From Streptomyces rimosus subsp. rimosus (GTDB lineage: Bacteria > Actinomycetota > Actinomycetes > Streptomycetales > Streptomycetaceae): 59,168 bases of DNA. How positions within the stretch are numbered: position 1 is the first letter of the stretch; each line of letters starts with the position of its first letter. Both the position numbers and the translations under genes were made by a program. Below are positions 19,548-28,951 of this stretch, one piece after another. A model generated the notes under the pieces. That model was not told the origin of the DNA, made no database searches, and worked only from the letters and a program-made list of their open reading frames with translations. The stretch spans positions 1-59,168 of the forward strand of contig NZ_JOCQ01000052.1 of NCBI RefSeq assembly GCF_000720725.1. The letters run 5' to 3'.

Positions 19548-19551
<4 letters not shown>
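19258..19551 (-). CDS. Acyl carrier protein, FkbJ/Asm14-like
   Basis: This is a 97-residue free-standing ACP. The phosphopantetheine site lies in DLFASGAFSSLF, with the modified Ser probably at residue 48. SLELLQYVEQEF follows as helix II. The F-S-S-L-F context, rather than D-S-L, resembles the dedicated ACPs of the methoxymalonyl/hydroxymalonyl pathway. It lies between the two dehydrogenase genes and overlaps each by 4 bases. It is the likely carrier onto which the FkbH-like protein loads the C3 unit and on which the dehydrogenases oxidise it. The first 18 residues are flexible and Ala/Gly-rich. Confidence 0.93.
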
Positions 19552-20440
<889 letters not shown>

Positions 20441-20444
<4 letters not shown>

Positions 20445-23400
20445 CGTGTCGCACCTTCCGTCACATGAGTCAGCAGGCCCGCGAACGCCGGGCGGCCGGC
20501 GAGGTGGCGCAGGGCCCGCAGGGTGCGTTCGCCGTCCAGGCGGGGGTCCAGGCCGTGTTCGTCCAGCCACGCCTGCCAGAGCCGGCTCTCCACGTCCACG
20601 CGGGGCGTGTCGAGGTCGTGGGTCTCGTACAGCGCCATGGTCGACAGCACCGGGTCGCCGGTCTCCAGCGCCCGCCGCCCGGCCAGCCGCGCCCATGCGG
20701 CGACCGGCACGCCGCGGGTCGGCGCGCCCAGCGCGGCCAGTTCCGCGAAGAGCGCGGCGAAGGTGGTGGTGTCCTCGCCGACCAGGTGGTACGCGCGGCC
20801 GACGGAGCCGGGCTCGCGGCCGAGCCGGACGACGGCGCGCGCCACCAGGTCGATGGGGGCCACCGGCAGCGGCATGTCGTCCGCCGGGTGGGCGCCGATG
20901 GCCAGGCACGCGGCGATCAGCCGCCAGAGCAGGTCCAGGTCGTTGCAGGCGCCGGTGGCGGTGTCGCCGCCGATCAGGCCGGGACGGAAGACCCGTACCC
21001 GCATCCCGTCCCGTTCGGCCTTGTCCAGCAGGCGTTCGCTGACCCACTTGGAGATGCCGTAACCGCCGGCGTCCGGGTCCAGGGGCTGTTCCCGGCGCTC
21101 CAGCAGCCGGCCTTCGGAGCCGAGGGCCTGACCGCAGGCGGCGAGGGTGGAGATGTAGCTGATGTCCGCGATGCCGTGGCGGCGCATCCAGCCGAGGAGA
21201 TGGTACGTGGCCAGGGTGTTGGCCGGGCGCAGGACCTCGTACGGCTCGGTGAAGACGACGTGGGCGCCGCAGTGCACGACGTGGCCGATGCGGCGGGCCA
21301 GTTCGCCGTCCCGGTAGGACGCGCACACCTCGGCGATGTCCCGCAGATCGCCGGGCACGACGTGCACGCGGTCCGGGTCGGGTTCGGGGAGGCGGAAGCG
21401 TGCGGCGGCCTCGCGCAGGCGCCGTCGGCCGTGGTCCGCGTCGTCGGCGCGCACCAGGCAGTAGACGCGGCGGTCGCGGTAGCCGGGGTCCTGGAGGAGT
21501 TCGTGCAGCAGGAAGGCGCCGACGAAGCCGGTGGCGCCGGTGAGCAGCACGTCCGTGCCGGGTGGTGTCTCCCGGGATGCGAGCGGCGGGAGTTCGAGGG
21601 CCAGGTCCGCGTCGATGAGAGCGGCGTCCCGCGCGGCGCCTGACGCCTCGGTGGCCCCGCTCTCCGTACGGTCCGACGCGCCGCGGATCGCTTCCGCCAC
21701 GCGGGCGACGGTGGCCTGGCTGCCGCCGGTGCGGTGCAGGTTGAGCAGCGTGCCGTAGCGCTCCTGCACCTCCAGGGTCATCCGCAGGCCGAGCAGGGAG
21801 GTACCGCCGAGGGCGCCGAAGGTGTCGTGCAGGCCGATGCCTTGGGTGCCGAACAGTTCCTCCCAGAGGGCGACCAGTTCGCCTTCGAGACCGGCGGGCC
21901 GGCCGGCGGGCGCGCTCGGCCGGGCGGGCTCCTGGGCAGCGGCACCCGGCGCGTCGAAGACCGAGTCGTCCAGCGCCGAGCAGCGCCGCCGGGTGAACGG
22001 GTACGTGGGCAGCGTGACGCGCCGGCCGGTGCCGTCGTCCAGCGCGCGGGCATCCACCGGGACACCGTGCAGCCAGGCGTCCGCGAGGGCCGCGGCGACC
22101 TGTTCGCCGAGGTCGGCGACGTCGTCTGCGGGGATCACGTACCGTCCGGGCCCGCTCTCCCCCTCGCCGACGACGATCAGGTGCGCGTCGGCGGGCAGCG
22201 CCGCGGGCACGGTGCCGTGTTGCTCGGTACGGCGGCCGAGCGCCGCCAGCAGGGCGGTGCGTATCTCCTCGGCGCGCTCCCCGGCCGCGGTGACGGCCAG
22301 CACCGGGCGGCGGGTGCCCGCGCGGACCGTGCGGACGGCGGGCGGGCGCGGCAGGCGCAGGGCGGCGGCCAGCCGGTCGGGGGCCGCGGTGACCACCCGG
22401 CGCTCGGCGAAGTCCTGCCGTCCGACGCGCAGGGTATGGGCGATGTCCCCGGCCGGGGCGCGGTCCTGGTCGATCTCGTCGGCCAGGCTGCGGGAAAGGG
22501 CGTCCAGTTCTTTACGCGTACGGGCGGAGAGCTGGAGCCGTACGACGGGCCGGGCGGGCGCCGAGGGGCGGACCGGCTCCGGCGGCGGGGCGAGGACGAC
22601 GGACGCGTTGGCGCCGCCCAGGCCCATCGAGTTGACCAGTACCTGGCGTCCGGGGTCGGTGCACCGCTCCAGGTCGGTGGGGACGTAGAAGGGGCTGTCG
22701 GCGAGGACGCCGGGGTCGCGGGCGTGCTCGAACATCGGGTGCGGGACCAGGTGGCCGGTGCGGGCGACGTGGACCGCCTTGATCAGCCCGGCGATGCCGG
22801 CGGCCGATCCGGCGTGCCCGATGTTCGCCTTGACGGTGCCGAGCGCGACCTGGCCGCGGCCGGCCGGGCGCCCGCCCGCCGCGCGCAGGCCGTCGATGAG
22901 GCCGCGCAGCTCCACCTGGTCGCCGAGCGGCGTGCCGGAGCCGTGTGCTTCGGCGTACCGCAGGTCGGCGGGGTCGGTGCCGGCCACCGCGAGCGCGGCG
23001 GCGACCACCGAGGCGAGGCCGTCGGGGCTGGGCGCGGTGAAGCCGGGCCGGTGGGCGCCGTCGTTGCCGACCGCGCTGCCGCGGATCACCGCGAGGACCG
23101 GGTCGCCGTCGGCGAGCGCGTCGGCCAGGCGGCGCAGCACGACGACGCCGATGCCGGAGCCCGCGCCGGTACCGGTGGAGCGGATGTCGAAGGCGCGGCA
23201 GAAGCCGTCCTCGGACAGGACGCCGCCGGGCTGGTAGCGGTAGCCGACGGACGGGTACGACAGGCCGCTGCCGCCCGCCAGCGCGATGTCGCACTCCTCG
23301 GACAGCAGGCTGAGGACCGCGTAGTGCACGGCGGTCAGCGAGGAGGAGCAGGCGGTCTGGACGGCCATCGAGGGCCCGCGCAGGCCGAGTTTGTACGAGA

Positions 23401-23887
23401 CGCGGGGCGCCATGAAGTCGACGCCGCCGCCGAGTTGCAGCGTCAGGTCGTCAAAGGCGGCGGGCCCCTCCGTACGGGCGCGGGCGTACTGGAGGAGCGT
23501 GTTGTACGTGCTGTTGCTGGCGCCCGCGAAGACGCCGACCTGCGGGCCGTGGTCGCCGTTCGGCAGGTGGCCGGCCCGCTCCAGGCCCTCCCGGCACGCC
23601 TCCAGGAACAGGCGCTGCTGCGGGTCGATCAGCTCGGCCTCGACGGGCGGGTAGCCGAAGAACTCCGCGGCGAACAGCTCCGGGTCCTCGACCCATCCGG
23701 CCCGGGTCACGAAGCCGGGCGCGGCGGCCGTTTCGGCGGACACACCACAGCGGCGCAGGTCCTCGGCGGGGATGTCCCGGAGCGAGACCACGCCCTTGTC
23801 GAGGTTGCTCCAGAACTCCTCGGGAGTCGCGGCCTCCGGGAACCGGCAGCCGACGCCCACCACCGCTACGGCGGTCTCGCTGTTCAT
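20441..23887 (-). CDS. AT-less polyketide synthase module: KS-T-thioester reductase
   Basis: This is a 1148-residue protein. A complete ketosynthase spans residues 1-430, with the nucleophile in QTACSSSLTAVH near 180 and the His residues in EAHGSGTPLGDQ (near 315) and KANIGHAGSAAG (near 356). Residues 440-650 look like remnants of the linkers that normally flank an acyltransferase, including PTYPFTRRRC, but there is no AT active site. A carrier domain follows (LGGTSLLG near 696). A C-terminal short-chain-type reductase completes it, with LLTGATGFVGAFL near 787 and YGISK near 945. It should condense an acyl chain with an extender and release the product as an aldehyde or alcohol using NADPH. 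With no cis AT, the extender may come directly from the hydroxymalonyl-ACP pathway. That is inference. The start is an ATGA overlap with the upstream carrier gene. Confidence 0.94.
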
Positions 23888-24255
23888 CGCGCGGCGGGTC
23901 CTTCCGCCTGGTCCGGGCCGCTGTCCGCGCGCCCGCGCCGGGCACTGCCGAGCAGCCGGCCTCGGCCTGCCGCGGCGGCCACCGGGGCCGGGGCCTCGGG
24001 CTCGTACGACGGGTCCAGCAGCCTGGCCTGCGCGCGCACGGTGTCGTGCCGGAACAGCTCGGCGACCTCCAGCTCGCGGCCGGTCTGGTCGGACAGTTCG
24101 TCGCTGAGCATGACCAGCAGCATCGAGTTGCCGCCCGCCTCGAAGAACCCGGTGTCCAGGGGCGCTTCGTCGATGCCCAGCACGTCCTGCCACGCCTGGC
24201 GTACGAGCCGGAGCGGGTCCGCCGGGGCGGACGCGCTGTCTTCGGGGTTCACCAC
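23884..24255 (-). CDS. Free-standing peptidyl/acyl carrier protein
   Basis: This is a carrier protein of about 123 residues. The phosphopantetheine site is FFEAGGNSMLLVML, with Ser44 modified. The core fold spans residues 14-85, and the remainder is an Ala/Pro/Gly/Arg-rich tail. It starts at GTG, 5 bases after GGAGG. A second GTG follows immediately, at 24252. It lies 25 bases after the isomerase stop and overlaps the KS-T-R start by 4 bases. GGNSM is closer to peptidyl carriers than to type II fatty-acid ACPs. The stand-alone adenylation enzyme of the same operon could load it, making it the acceptor for the terminal C domain of the NRPS and the donor for the KS. Confidence 0.88.
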   Translation of the reverse strand: MVNPEDSASAPADPLRLVRQAWQDVLGIDEAPLDTGFFEAGGNSMLLVMLSDELSDQTGRELEVAELFRHDTVRAQARLLDPSYEPEAPAPVAAAAGRGRLLGSARRGRADSGPDQAEGPAAR

Positions 24256-24280
24256 GGGGGCCTCCGGGAGGGTGTCGGGG

Positions 24281-25114
24281 TCAAGCACGCCGCGCCGCCG
24301 CGGTCTCGAAGAAGGCGCGGGACCGGGCCATCGCCCGGCCGACCTTGTCGTAGGCGTTCTCCGGGTCGGCGAACGGGCCGACCTCGACGCCGATCCATCC
24401 GGCGCCGACGGCGAGGAGCTGTTCGGTGAAGGCGGCCATGTCCGCGACGCCCTCGCCCGGCACCAGGTGCTCGTGGAAGGTGCCGTTGGAGTCGGAGTAG
24501 TCCACGCTGTTGACCCGGCCGGCCAGCCGGCCCACCTCGGACGCGGGCACGCCCGCGACGACCAGGTGGGAGACGTCGACGTTGGCCTGGAGCGCCGGGG
24601 AGTCCACATCGTCCAGCAGCCGGACGAGGTCGTCGACGTCGGTGATGAGCGAGGTGTCCATCGGCTCGGGTTTGACGCTGAGTCCGATGCCGCGCGCCGC
24701 GGCGTACTCGGCGAGGCGGCGCACCGAGGCGACCAGCATCCGCCACTGCGCCTCCTCGGGCCACATGGCGCGCCAGAACCAGTCCCCCAGCAGCAGCTTC
24801 ATGACCTCGCCGCCCAGGTCGCGGGTGAGGTCGACATGCTTCTCGGCGCGCTTGAGGTGGAATTCGCGCACGACATCGCGGAAATCGCTGAGGCCGAATG
24901 CGTGACAGGCCGTCAGGCTGATCGGCAGGCCTACCGCTTCCGCGTCGCTGCGGAATTGCAGCAGCCTTTCCTGTTCCAGTTCCATCGCCTCTTCGACGAT
25001 GCAGATCCATTCGGCGCCCAGCTCGGCGGCGGCCCGCCAGGCGTCCTTGCCCTGGTACGGGGAACCGTAGAACGCCTGGTCCACCAGCAGCCCGAGGCTT
25101 GTCTGACCGGTCAT
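24281..25114 (-). CDS. TIM-barrel sugar-phosphate isomerase/epimerase-like protein
   Basis: This is a 277-residue protein of the xylose-isomerase-like TIM-barrel superfamily, which includes hydroxypyruvate isomerase, IolE and endonuclease IV. Likely metal ligands are in VKPEPMD, in NVDVSHLVV, in the VDYSDSNGTFHEH segment and in WIGVEVGPF near the end. This gives the usual Glu/Asp/His/Glu spacing over the barrel. It is the first gene of the operon, so it belongs to the pathway. Its substrate is unknown. A role in making or reshaping a C3 hydroxy-acid unit, or in late modification, is conceivable. The paralogue content of such clusters gives no firm precedent that I can recall. Confidence 0.82.
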   Translation of the reverse strand: MTGQTSLGLLVDQAFYGSPYQGKDAWRAAAELGAEWICIVEEAMELEQERLLQFRSDAEAVGLPISLTACHAFGLSDFRDVVREFHLKRAEKHVDLTRDLGGEVMKLLLGDWFWRAMWPEEAQWRMLVASVRRLAEYAAARGIGLSVKPEPMDTSLITDVDDLVRLLDDVDSPALQANVDVSHLVVAGVPASEVGRLAGRVNSVDYSDSNGTFHEHLVPGEGVADMAAFTEQLLAVGAGWIGVEVGPFADPENAYDKVGRAMARSRAFFETAAARRA

Positions 25115-25916
25115 GGTTGGTTCCGCTCCTCGTCGGTGCGCGTTAGGACAGGGGCCCGCAGAGCTTCGGCCGCGCGGGCGCCGAAAAGGCCCGGCCGGGC
25201 ATTCCGTTGTGTGCGGTGGTGGTCGGTGCGGGGCGGGCGTGTATATCCGTCAGCTATATCCGTCAGCGGTGGTGAAACGCCCGCCGCCGTACATGCCGGG
25301 GCGTATACGGCCCGGCGCCGTTTCCGGCGGGGCTCGGTCCGCTCACGGGAGGTTGACGACTGTCGGGTGATCCGGCTTCGGACGCCGGTCCGTGCCCGCT
25401 ACGCGGCGGCGGCCGCCGGGGGGCGTGGTGGTGCGGTGCGGCGGCCCGCGGCCCGCCGGATCGCGCTGCCGGAGCGGCCGGCGACGCTCGTCGCCGCGTC
25501 CGCTCTCTCGTCGATTGCCATCATCCGCGCCCCCGTCGGCCAACGATCCTGACGACCTGTTGCGGCCCTGTCGAACACGGGGATGCTAGCACGCATCTCT
25601 GTGCGCACTCTATGGCGAAATGTCACCTCATGAAGCAGCGTGCGGCGACGAACGCGCAGCTCAGAAGGGGCGGTTGGACGAAGCAACCGAAAGCGGGAGG
25701 GGGCGGCCCGAACACCCCGGGCAGGGTCGGCCGGCGGCGTGGACACCGGCCCCGGCGTACGCCCGCGGCCGGAACACCCGGCCGCGCGTCGCCCGCGCGC
25801 CGGGCCCCGGACGGCCGGTCACGGCACACCTCCCGTCCGGGCGCGACGAGTTGTTACTGTGCGTCGCGGAGCGGCCGGACGGGCGACTCCAAGAAGCCCG
25901 AGGAGCAGGAGAATCC
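25115..25916. other. Intergenic region between the divergent biosynthetic operon and P450
   Basis: This 802-base region separates the isomerase start from the P450 start. It has open frames on both strands, but they are Arg/Pro-rich shadows with no family resemblance, so I call no gene. The notable content is a perfect 13-base tandem repeat at 25242-25267 (separate entry). There is also a small inverted repeat, GATGC at 25582-25586 with GCATC at 25593-25597, enclosing TGCTAGCA. The region presumably holds the promoters of the ten-gene operon and of the P450. I found no regulator gene in it. Confidence 0.6.
25242..25267. repeat. Perfect 13-bp tandem direct repeat in the operon promoter region
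   Basis: TATATCCGTCAGC occurs twice in immediate succession, at 25242-25254 and 25255-25267. It lies about 130 bases upstream of the first gene of the biosynthetic operon, which reads leftward. On the minus strand each unit is GCTGACGGATATA. The second copy gives a weak TATACA-like -10 sequence just downstream. The exact duplication and its position suggest a regulator-binding site or promoter element. The 13-base period does not match the 11-base period usual for SARP regulators. Confidence 0.6.
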
Positions 25917-27149
25917 ATGCCCAGCCGCATCATGCTGAGTCCGGATGACATAGCGACGCTGGACCTGACCGATCCGCGCACCCACGCCGAGTACGACCTG
26001 TCCGAGGTCTGGCGGCAGCTGCGGAAAACGCGGCCGTTCCACTGGCACCCGTCGGTCGGCGGCGCGCCGGGATTCTGGGTCGTTTCCCGGCACGCGGACG
26101 TTTCCGAAATCTACCGGGACAACAAACGGTTCACGTCGGAGCGGGGAAATGTGCTCACCACGCTGCTGATGGGCGGCGATTCGGCGGCGGGCATGATGGC
26201 CGCCGTGACGGACGGGCCACGGCATTCCGACATCCGCAAGATCCTGCTCACGGCGTTCTCGCCGCGCGCCCTGGAAGGAGTGGTGGAGAACATCCGGCAG
26301 TCCACCCGGGCGCTGGTCGCCGAGGCGGTCGCCCGCGGGGAATGCGACTTCGCCCGGGACGTGGCCGCGGACATCCCGCTCACCGCGATCTGCGACCTGA
26401 TGGGCGTGCCCGCGGCGGACCGCGCGAAGGTGCTGGAGCTGACCGCGACGGCCCTCGGCAACGACGGCGCCGCCCAGTCGCCCGCCGCCGCGTGGCAGGC
26501 GCGCAACGACATCCTCGCCTACTTCGGCACGCTGGCCGAGGAGCGCCGCGCGAACCCGGGGTCCGACGCGGTCAGCGTGCTGGCCACCGGCACCATCGAG
26601 GGCGAGCCGCTGACCATCGACGAGATCGTGGTCAACTGCTACAGCCTGATCATCGGTGGCGACGAGACCAGCCGGATGTCGATGACCGGCGGGGTGCTCG
26701 CGCTCATCGAACACCCCGAACAGTGGCGGGCGTTGAAGAGCGGCGAGGCGGACCTCGCCACCGCCGTCGACGAGATCCTGCGGTGGACGACGCCCGCGCT
26801 GCACTTCGGCCGTACGGCGCTGGAGGACGTACCGGTGGGCACCCAGGGGCAGGTGATCAAGGCCGGGGACATCGTCACGCTGTGGAACGACTCCGCGAAC
26901 ATGGACGAGGAGGTCTTCGAGGCCCCGGAGCGCTTCCGGCTCGACCGCACCCCCAACAAGCACCTGTCCTTCGGCTACGGCCCGCACTTCTGCCTCGGCG
27001 CCTACCTCGGCCGGGCGGAGATCGCCGCCATGCTGAGCGCGCTGCGCGAGCTGGTGGCGTCGGTGGAGCTGCGCGGGGACACCCGGCGCAACTACTCCAA
27101 CCTGCTGAGCGGTGTGACCAGCCTGCCGGTCGCGCTGCGGGCGGAGTAG
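25917..27149 (+). CDS. Cytochrome P450, biosynthetic cluster tailoring enzyme
   Basis: This is a 410-residue P450 with no signal or membrane segment. The heme ligand is in FGYGPHFCLGAY (Cys near 357). The ExxR motif is EILRW, and the oxygen-binding I-helix reads IIGGDETSRMSM. The position before ET is Asp where many bacterial P450s have His or Phe. As I recall, GGDET-type I-helices occur in P450s that hydroxylate amino acids held on carrier proteins. This makes beta-hydroxylation of the Tyr-like residue, or phenolic coupling, a reasonable guess. A GGAG box lies 6 bases before the ATG. It is divergent from the ten-gene operon and is the right-hand boundary of the cluster. The substrate is inference. 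Confidence 0.92.
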   Translation: MPSRIMLSPDDIATLDLTDPRTHAEYDLSEVWRQLRKTRPFHWHPSVGGAPGFWVVSRHADVSEIYRDNKRFTSERGNVLTTLLMGGDSAAGMMAAVTDGPRHSDIRKILLTAFSPRALEGVVENIRQSTRALVAEAVARGECDFARDVAADIPLTAICDLMGVPAADRAKVLELTATALGNDGAAQSPAAAWQARNDILAYFGTLAEERRANPGSDAVSVLATGTIEGEPLTIDEIVVNCYSLIIGGDETSRMSMTGGVLALIEHPEQWRALKSGEADLATAVDEILRWTTPALHFGRTALEDVPVGTQGQVIKAGDIVTLWNDSANMDEEVFEAPERFRLDRTPNKHLSFGYGPHFCLGAYLGRAEIAAMLSALRELVASVELRGDTRRNYSNLLSGVTSLPVALRAE

Positions 27150-27204
27150 GACGGGAAGGCGGGGGGCGGCCCGGACCGGTATGCCGCCGGGGGCGCGCCG
27201 CGGG

Positions 27205-27825
27205 TCACTTCACCAGGTCCGCGTAGAAGACGATGTTGTCCGAACGGTGGCCGTCCACGATCGGGCCGCCGCAGGTGAGCAGGCGCAGTTCGGGGCGGCC
27301 GGTGTCCCCGTACACCTTGTCCGTCGGGAAGTCCTTCTTGTCGACCTGCTGGACCTCGCGGATCCGGAAGGTGGCGGTGGAGCCGTCGGCGCGGCCGACC
27401 TTGATGACGTCGCCGATCCTCATCTTCCTGACGTCCTTCATCAGGGCCGGGCCGCGGGCCGTGTCGTAGTGCGCGACGAGGACGGCCGGGCCCTTCTCCC
27501 CCGGGGTGACGCCCTTGGTGAACCAGCCCGCCTTGTCCGCCTTGTCCACCGGGGGGACGTCGAGTTCGCCGTCGCCGGTGAGTCCGAGCGGGAGGACCGG
27601 TCCGCTGTCCACCCCGGCCGACGGGATCTGTACGCGGGTGGGCTCGGACCGCTTCATCGGCGCGGCGGCCTGTCCGGCCGGGCGGGTGGCGGCGCTGTCC
27701 ACCCGTACGTCCGGGCCGGGGCCGCCGCCGCAGGCGGTCAGGACGCCGCTGACGGCGAGCGCGAGGACGCTCAGTGCGGCGGTGCGTCCGATGCGGCCGG
27801 GGCGGGGCGTGGTGGACGTGGTCAC
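27205..27825 (-). CDS. Class F-type sortase
   Basis: This is a 206-residue secreted, membrane-associated transpeptidase. The N-terminus has a hydrophobic stretch ending in VSGVLTACGGG, which resembles a lipobox. The catalytic His is in VLVAHYDTA near residue 116 and the catalytic Cys is in LRLLTCGG near 182, preceded by the required Arg. FRIREVQQVDKKDFP and VYGDTGRPEL also fit the family. It starts at GTG with AGGAG 5 bases before. It follows the surface-protein gene on the same strand with a 127-base gap, so that protein is a candidate substrate. No LPXTG motif is visible there, so the pairing is unproven. Confidence 0.88.
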   Translation of the reverse strand: MTTSTTPRPGRIGRTAALSVLALAVSGVLTACGGGPGPDVRVDSAATRPAGQAAAPMKRSEPTRVQIPSAGVDSGPVLPLGLTGDGELDVPPVDKADKAGWFTKGVTPGEKGPAVLVAHYDTARGPALMKDVRKMRIGDVIKVGRADGSTATFRIREVQQVDKKDFPTDKVYGDTGRPELRLLTCGGPIVDGHRSDNIVFYADLVK

Positions 27826-27952
27826 GGTGGCTCCTGGTGCGTACGGAGAGAAGACGGTACGGAAGGGCGGCGGCGGGTACGGCGGTGGCCAACCGGGCAC
27901 GGGCCGCTCCGGTGCCGGCGGAGCGGCCCGTGCCCGGACCGGTACCGCGGGC

Positions 27953-28681
27953 TCAGGCGTCCTCGCGGGCCTTGCGGCGGTGCAGCAGCGCGAAGCCCAG
28001 GCCCGCGGCGGCCGCGGCGGCGCCACCACCGGCGAGCAGCATGGCCGGGGTGTCCGGCGTCTCGCCGACGCCCTCGGCACCGGCCTTGACGCCGCCCTTC
28101 GGCGTGACCCGGGTCTGCTGCCCGTCGCCCTGCCGCTGGTTCTTCTTCCCGTCCGGGTGCGCGTCCTTCTTCTCGTCCTTCTTCTTGTCGCCGCCCTCGA
28201 CCCAGGAGGTCAGGGTGCCGTCGGACCGCAGGACGAAGTGGGCGCCGTTGTGCTGACCGGAGGCGGGCTTGCCGCCCTTGGTCTCCAGCGTGTCCATCTT
28301 GACGAGCTTGCCGGTGCCCGGGTCCTTGGCGTACATGTCGGCCTGGAAATGGTTCGGGCCCAGCTTGTAGATCTTGGCGAGGAATCCGCCGGACAGATTC
28401 TGCGTACGGATCAGCTTGCGCTCGGCCTTGTGCTGGTCGCCCTTGTCGTCGTTCTTCTTCTCGTCGTTCCGCTTCTCGTCGTTCTGCTTATCGTCGTTCT
28501 TCTGCCGGTCGTCCTTCTGCCGGTCGTCCTTCTGCTGCCGGCCCTCGGCCCCGGGGCTTCCGGCGGTGGTCGGCTGCGGGCTGTCCGCGAAGGCGGCAGC
28601 GGCGGGCAGCAGCATGGCGGAGCCGGCGACGGCCGCGACGGCGGTGGTACGGACGAGCTTGCGGCGGCGGGTGATGGTCAT
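27953..28681 (-). CDS. Secreted surface protein with Asp/Lys repeats and C-terminal anchor
   Basis: This is a 242-residue protein. An N-terminal signal peptide begins MTITRRRKLVR, followed by a hydrophobic core and a cleavage region near AAAFADS at 30-34. Residues 48-85 are short charged repeats of the KDDRQ and NDEK type, which are probably disordered. A compact central region (about 88-165) contains LSGGFLAKIYKLGPNHFQADMY. Near 165-200 the sequence is again Lys/Asp-rich. The C-terminus has a hydrophobic segment followed by LLHRRKAREDA, the layout of a cell-wall sorting signal, but an LPXTG or LAXTG box is missing. DTPAMLLAG lies at that position. The gene sits just upstream of a sortase. 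Its function is unknown. Confidence 0.8.
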   Translation of the reverse strand: MTITRRRKLVRTTAVAAVAGSAMLLPAAAAFADSPQPTTAGSPGAEGRQQKDDRQKDDRQKNDDKQNDEKRNDEKKNDDKGDQHKAERKLIRTQNLSGGFLAKIYKLGPNHFQADMYAKDPGTGKLVKMDTLETKGGKPASGQHNGAHFVLRSDGTLTSWVEGGDKKKDEKKDAHPDGKKNQRQGDGQQTRVTPKGGVKAGAEGVGETPDTPAMLLAGGGAAAAAAGLGFALLHRRKAREDA

Positions 28682-28890
28682 CAGGAGTTCCTTCGCGGTT
28701 TTCCGGACTGGGGATCGCCGTCCGGCGGTGCGCCGACGACACCGACGAAGTTAGGCAGCCCACATCACGGCAATTCGCCGGATTTGTAACAGCCGGCCGG
28801 AGATGCGGACACGGGAAGGAAACTCCCGCGCTTTCCGGGACTTCGGTCCCGGCAGAATTCCCCGTCCCTCGTCCTCGCGACGGAAAAGCG

Positions 28891-28928
28891 ACGACCGGGT
28901 ATCGGCCTTTCGGCCGATACCCGGTCGT
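28891..28928 (-). terminator. Strong intrinsic terminator downstream of the P450 at 28952
   Basis: A perfect 17-bp stem is formed by 28891-28907 and 28912-28928, closed by a TTTC loop. Reading on the minus strand it lies 23 bases after the P450 stop codon, and a TTTT run (complement of 28884-28887) follows shortly after. It should end transcription of the leftward P450 gene. Confidence 0.88.
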
Positions 28929-28951
28929 TGAAAACGAATCGATTTTCCGGC

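Noticed and set aside
25242..25267. SARP-binding direct repeat
   Set aside because: The unit length is 13 bases, not the 11/22-base spacing of SARP sites, and the heptamer consensus is absent. It is kept as a repeat of unknown role.
25399..25746. Minus-strand frame in the P450/operon intergenic region as a small gene
   Set aside because: It is Arg/Ala/Pro-rich, without a ribosome-binding site, motif or codon pattern of a gene.
28440..28530. Short regular repeats resembling a small CRISPR array
   Set aside because: They are in-frame coding repeats (KDDRQ, NDEK) of the surface protein, with no unique spacers.
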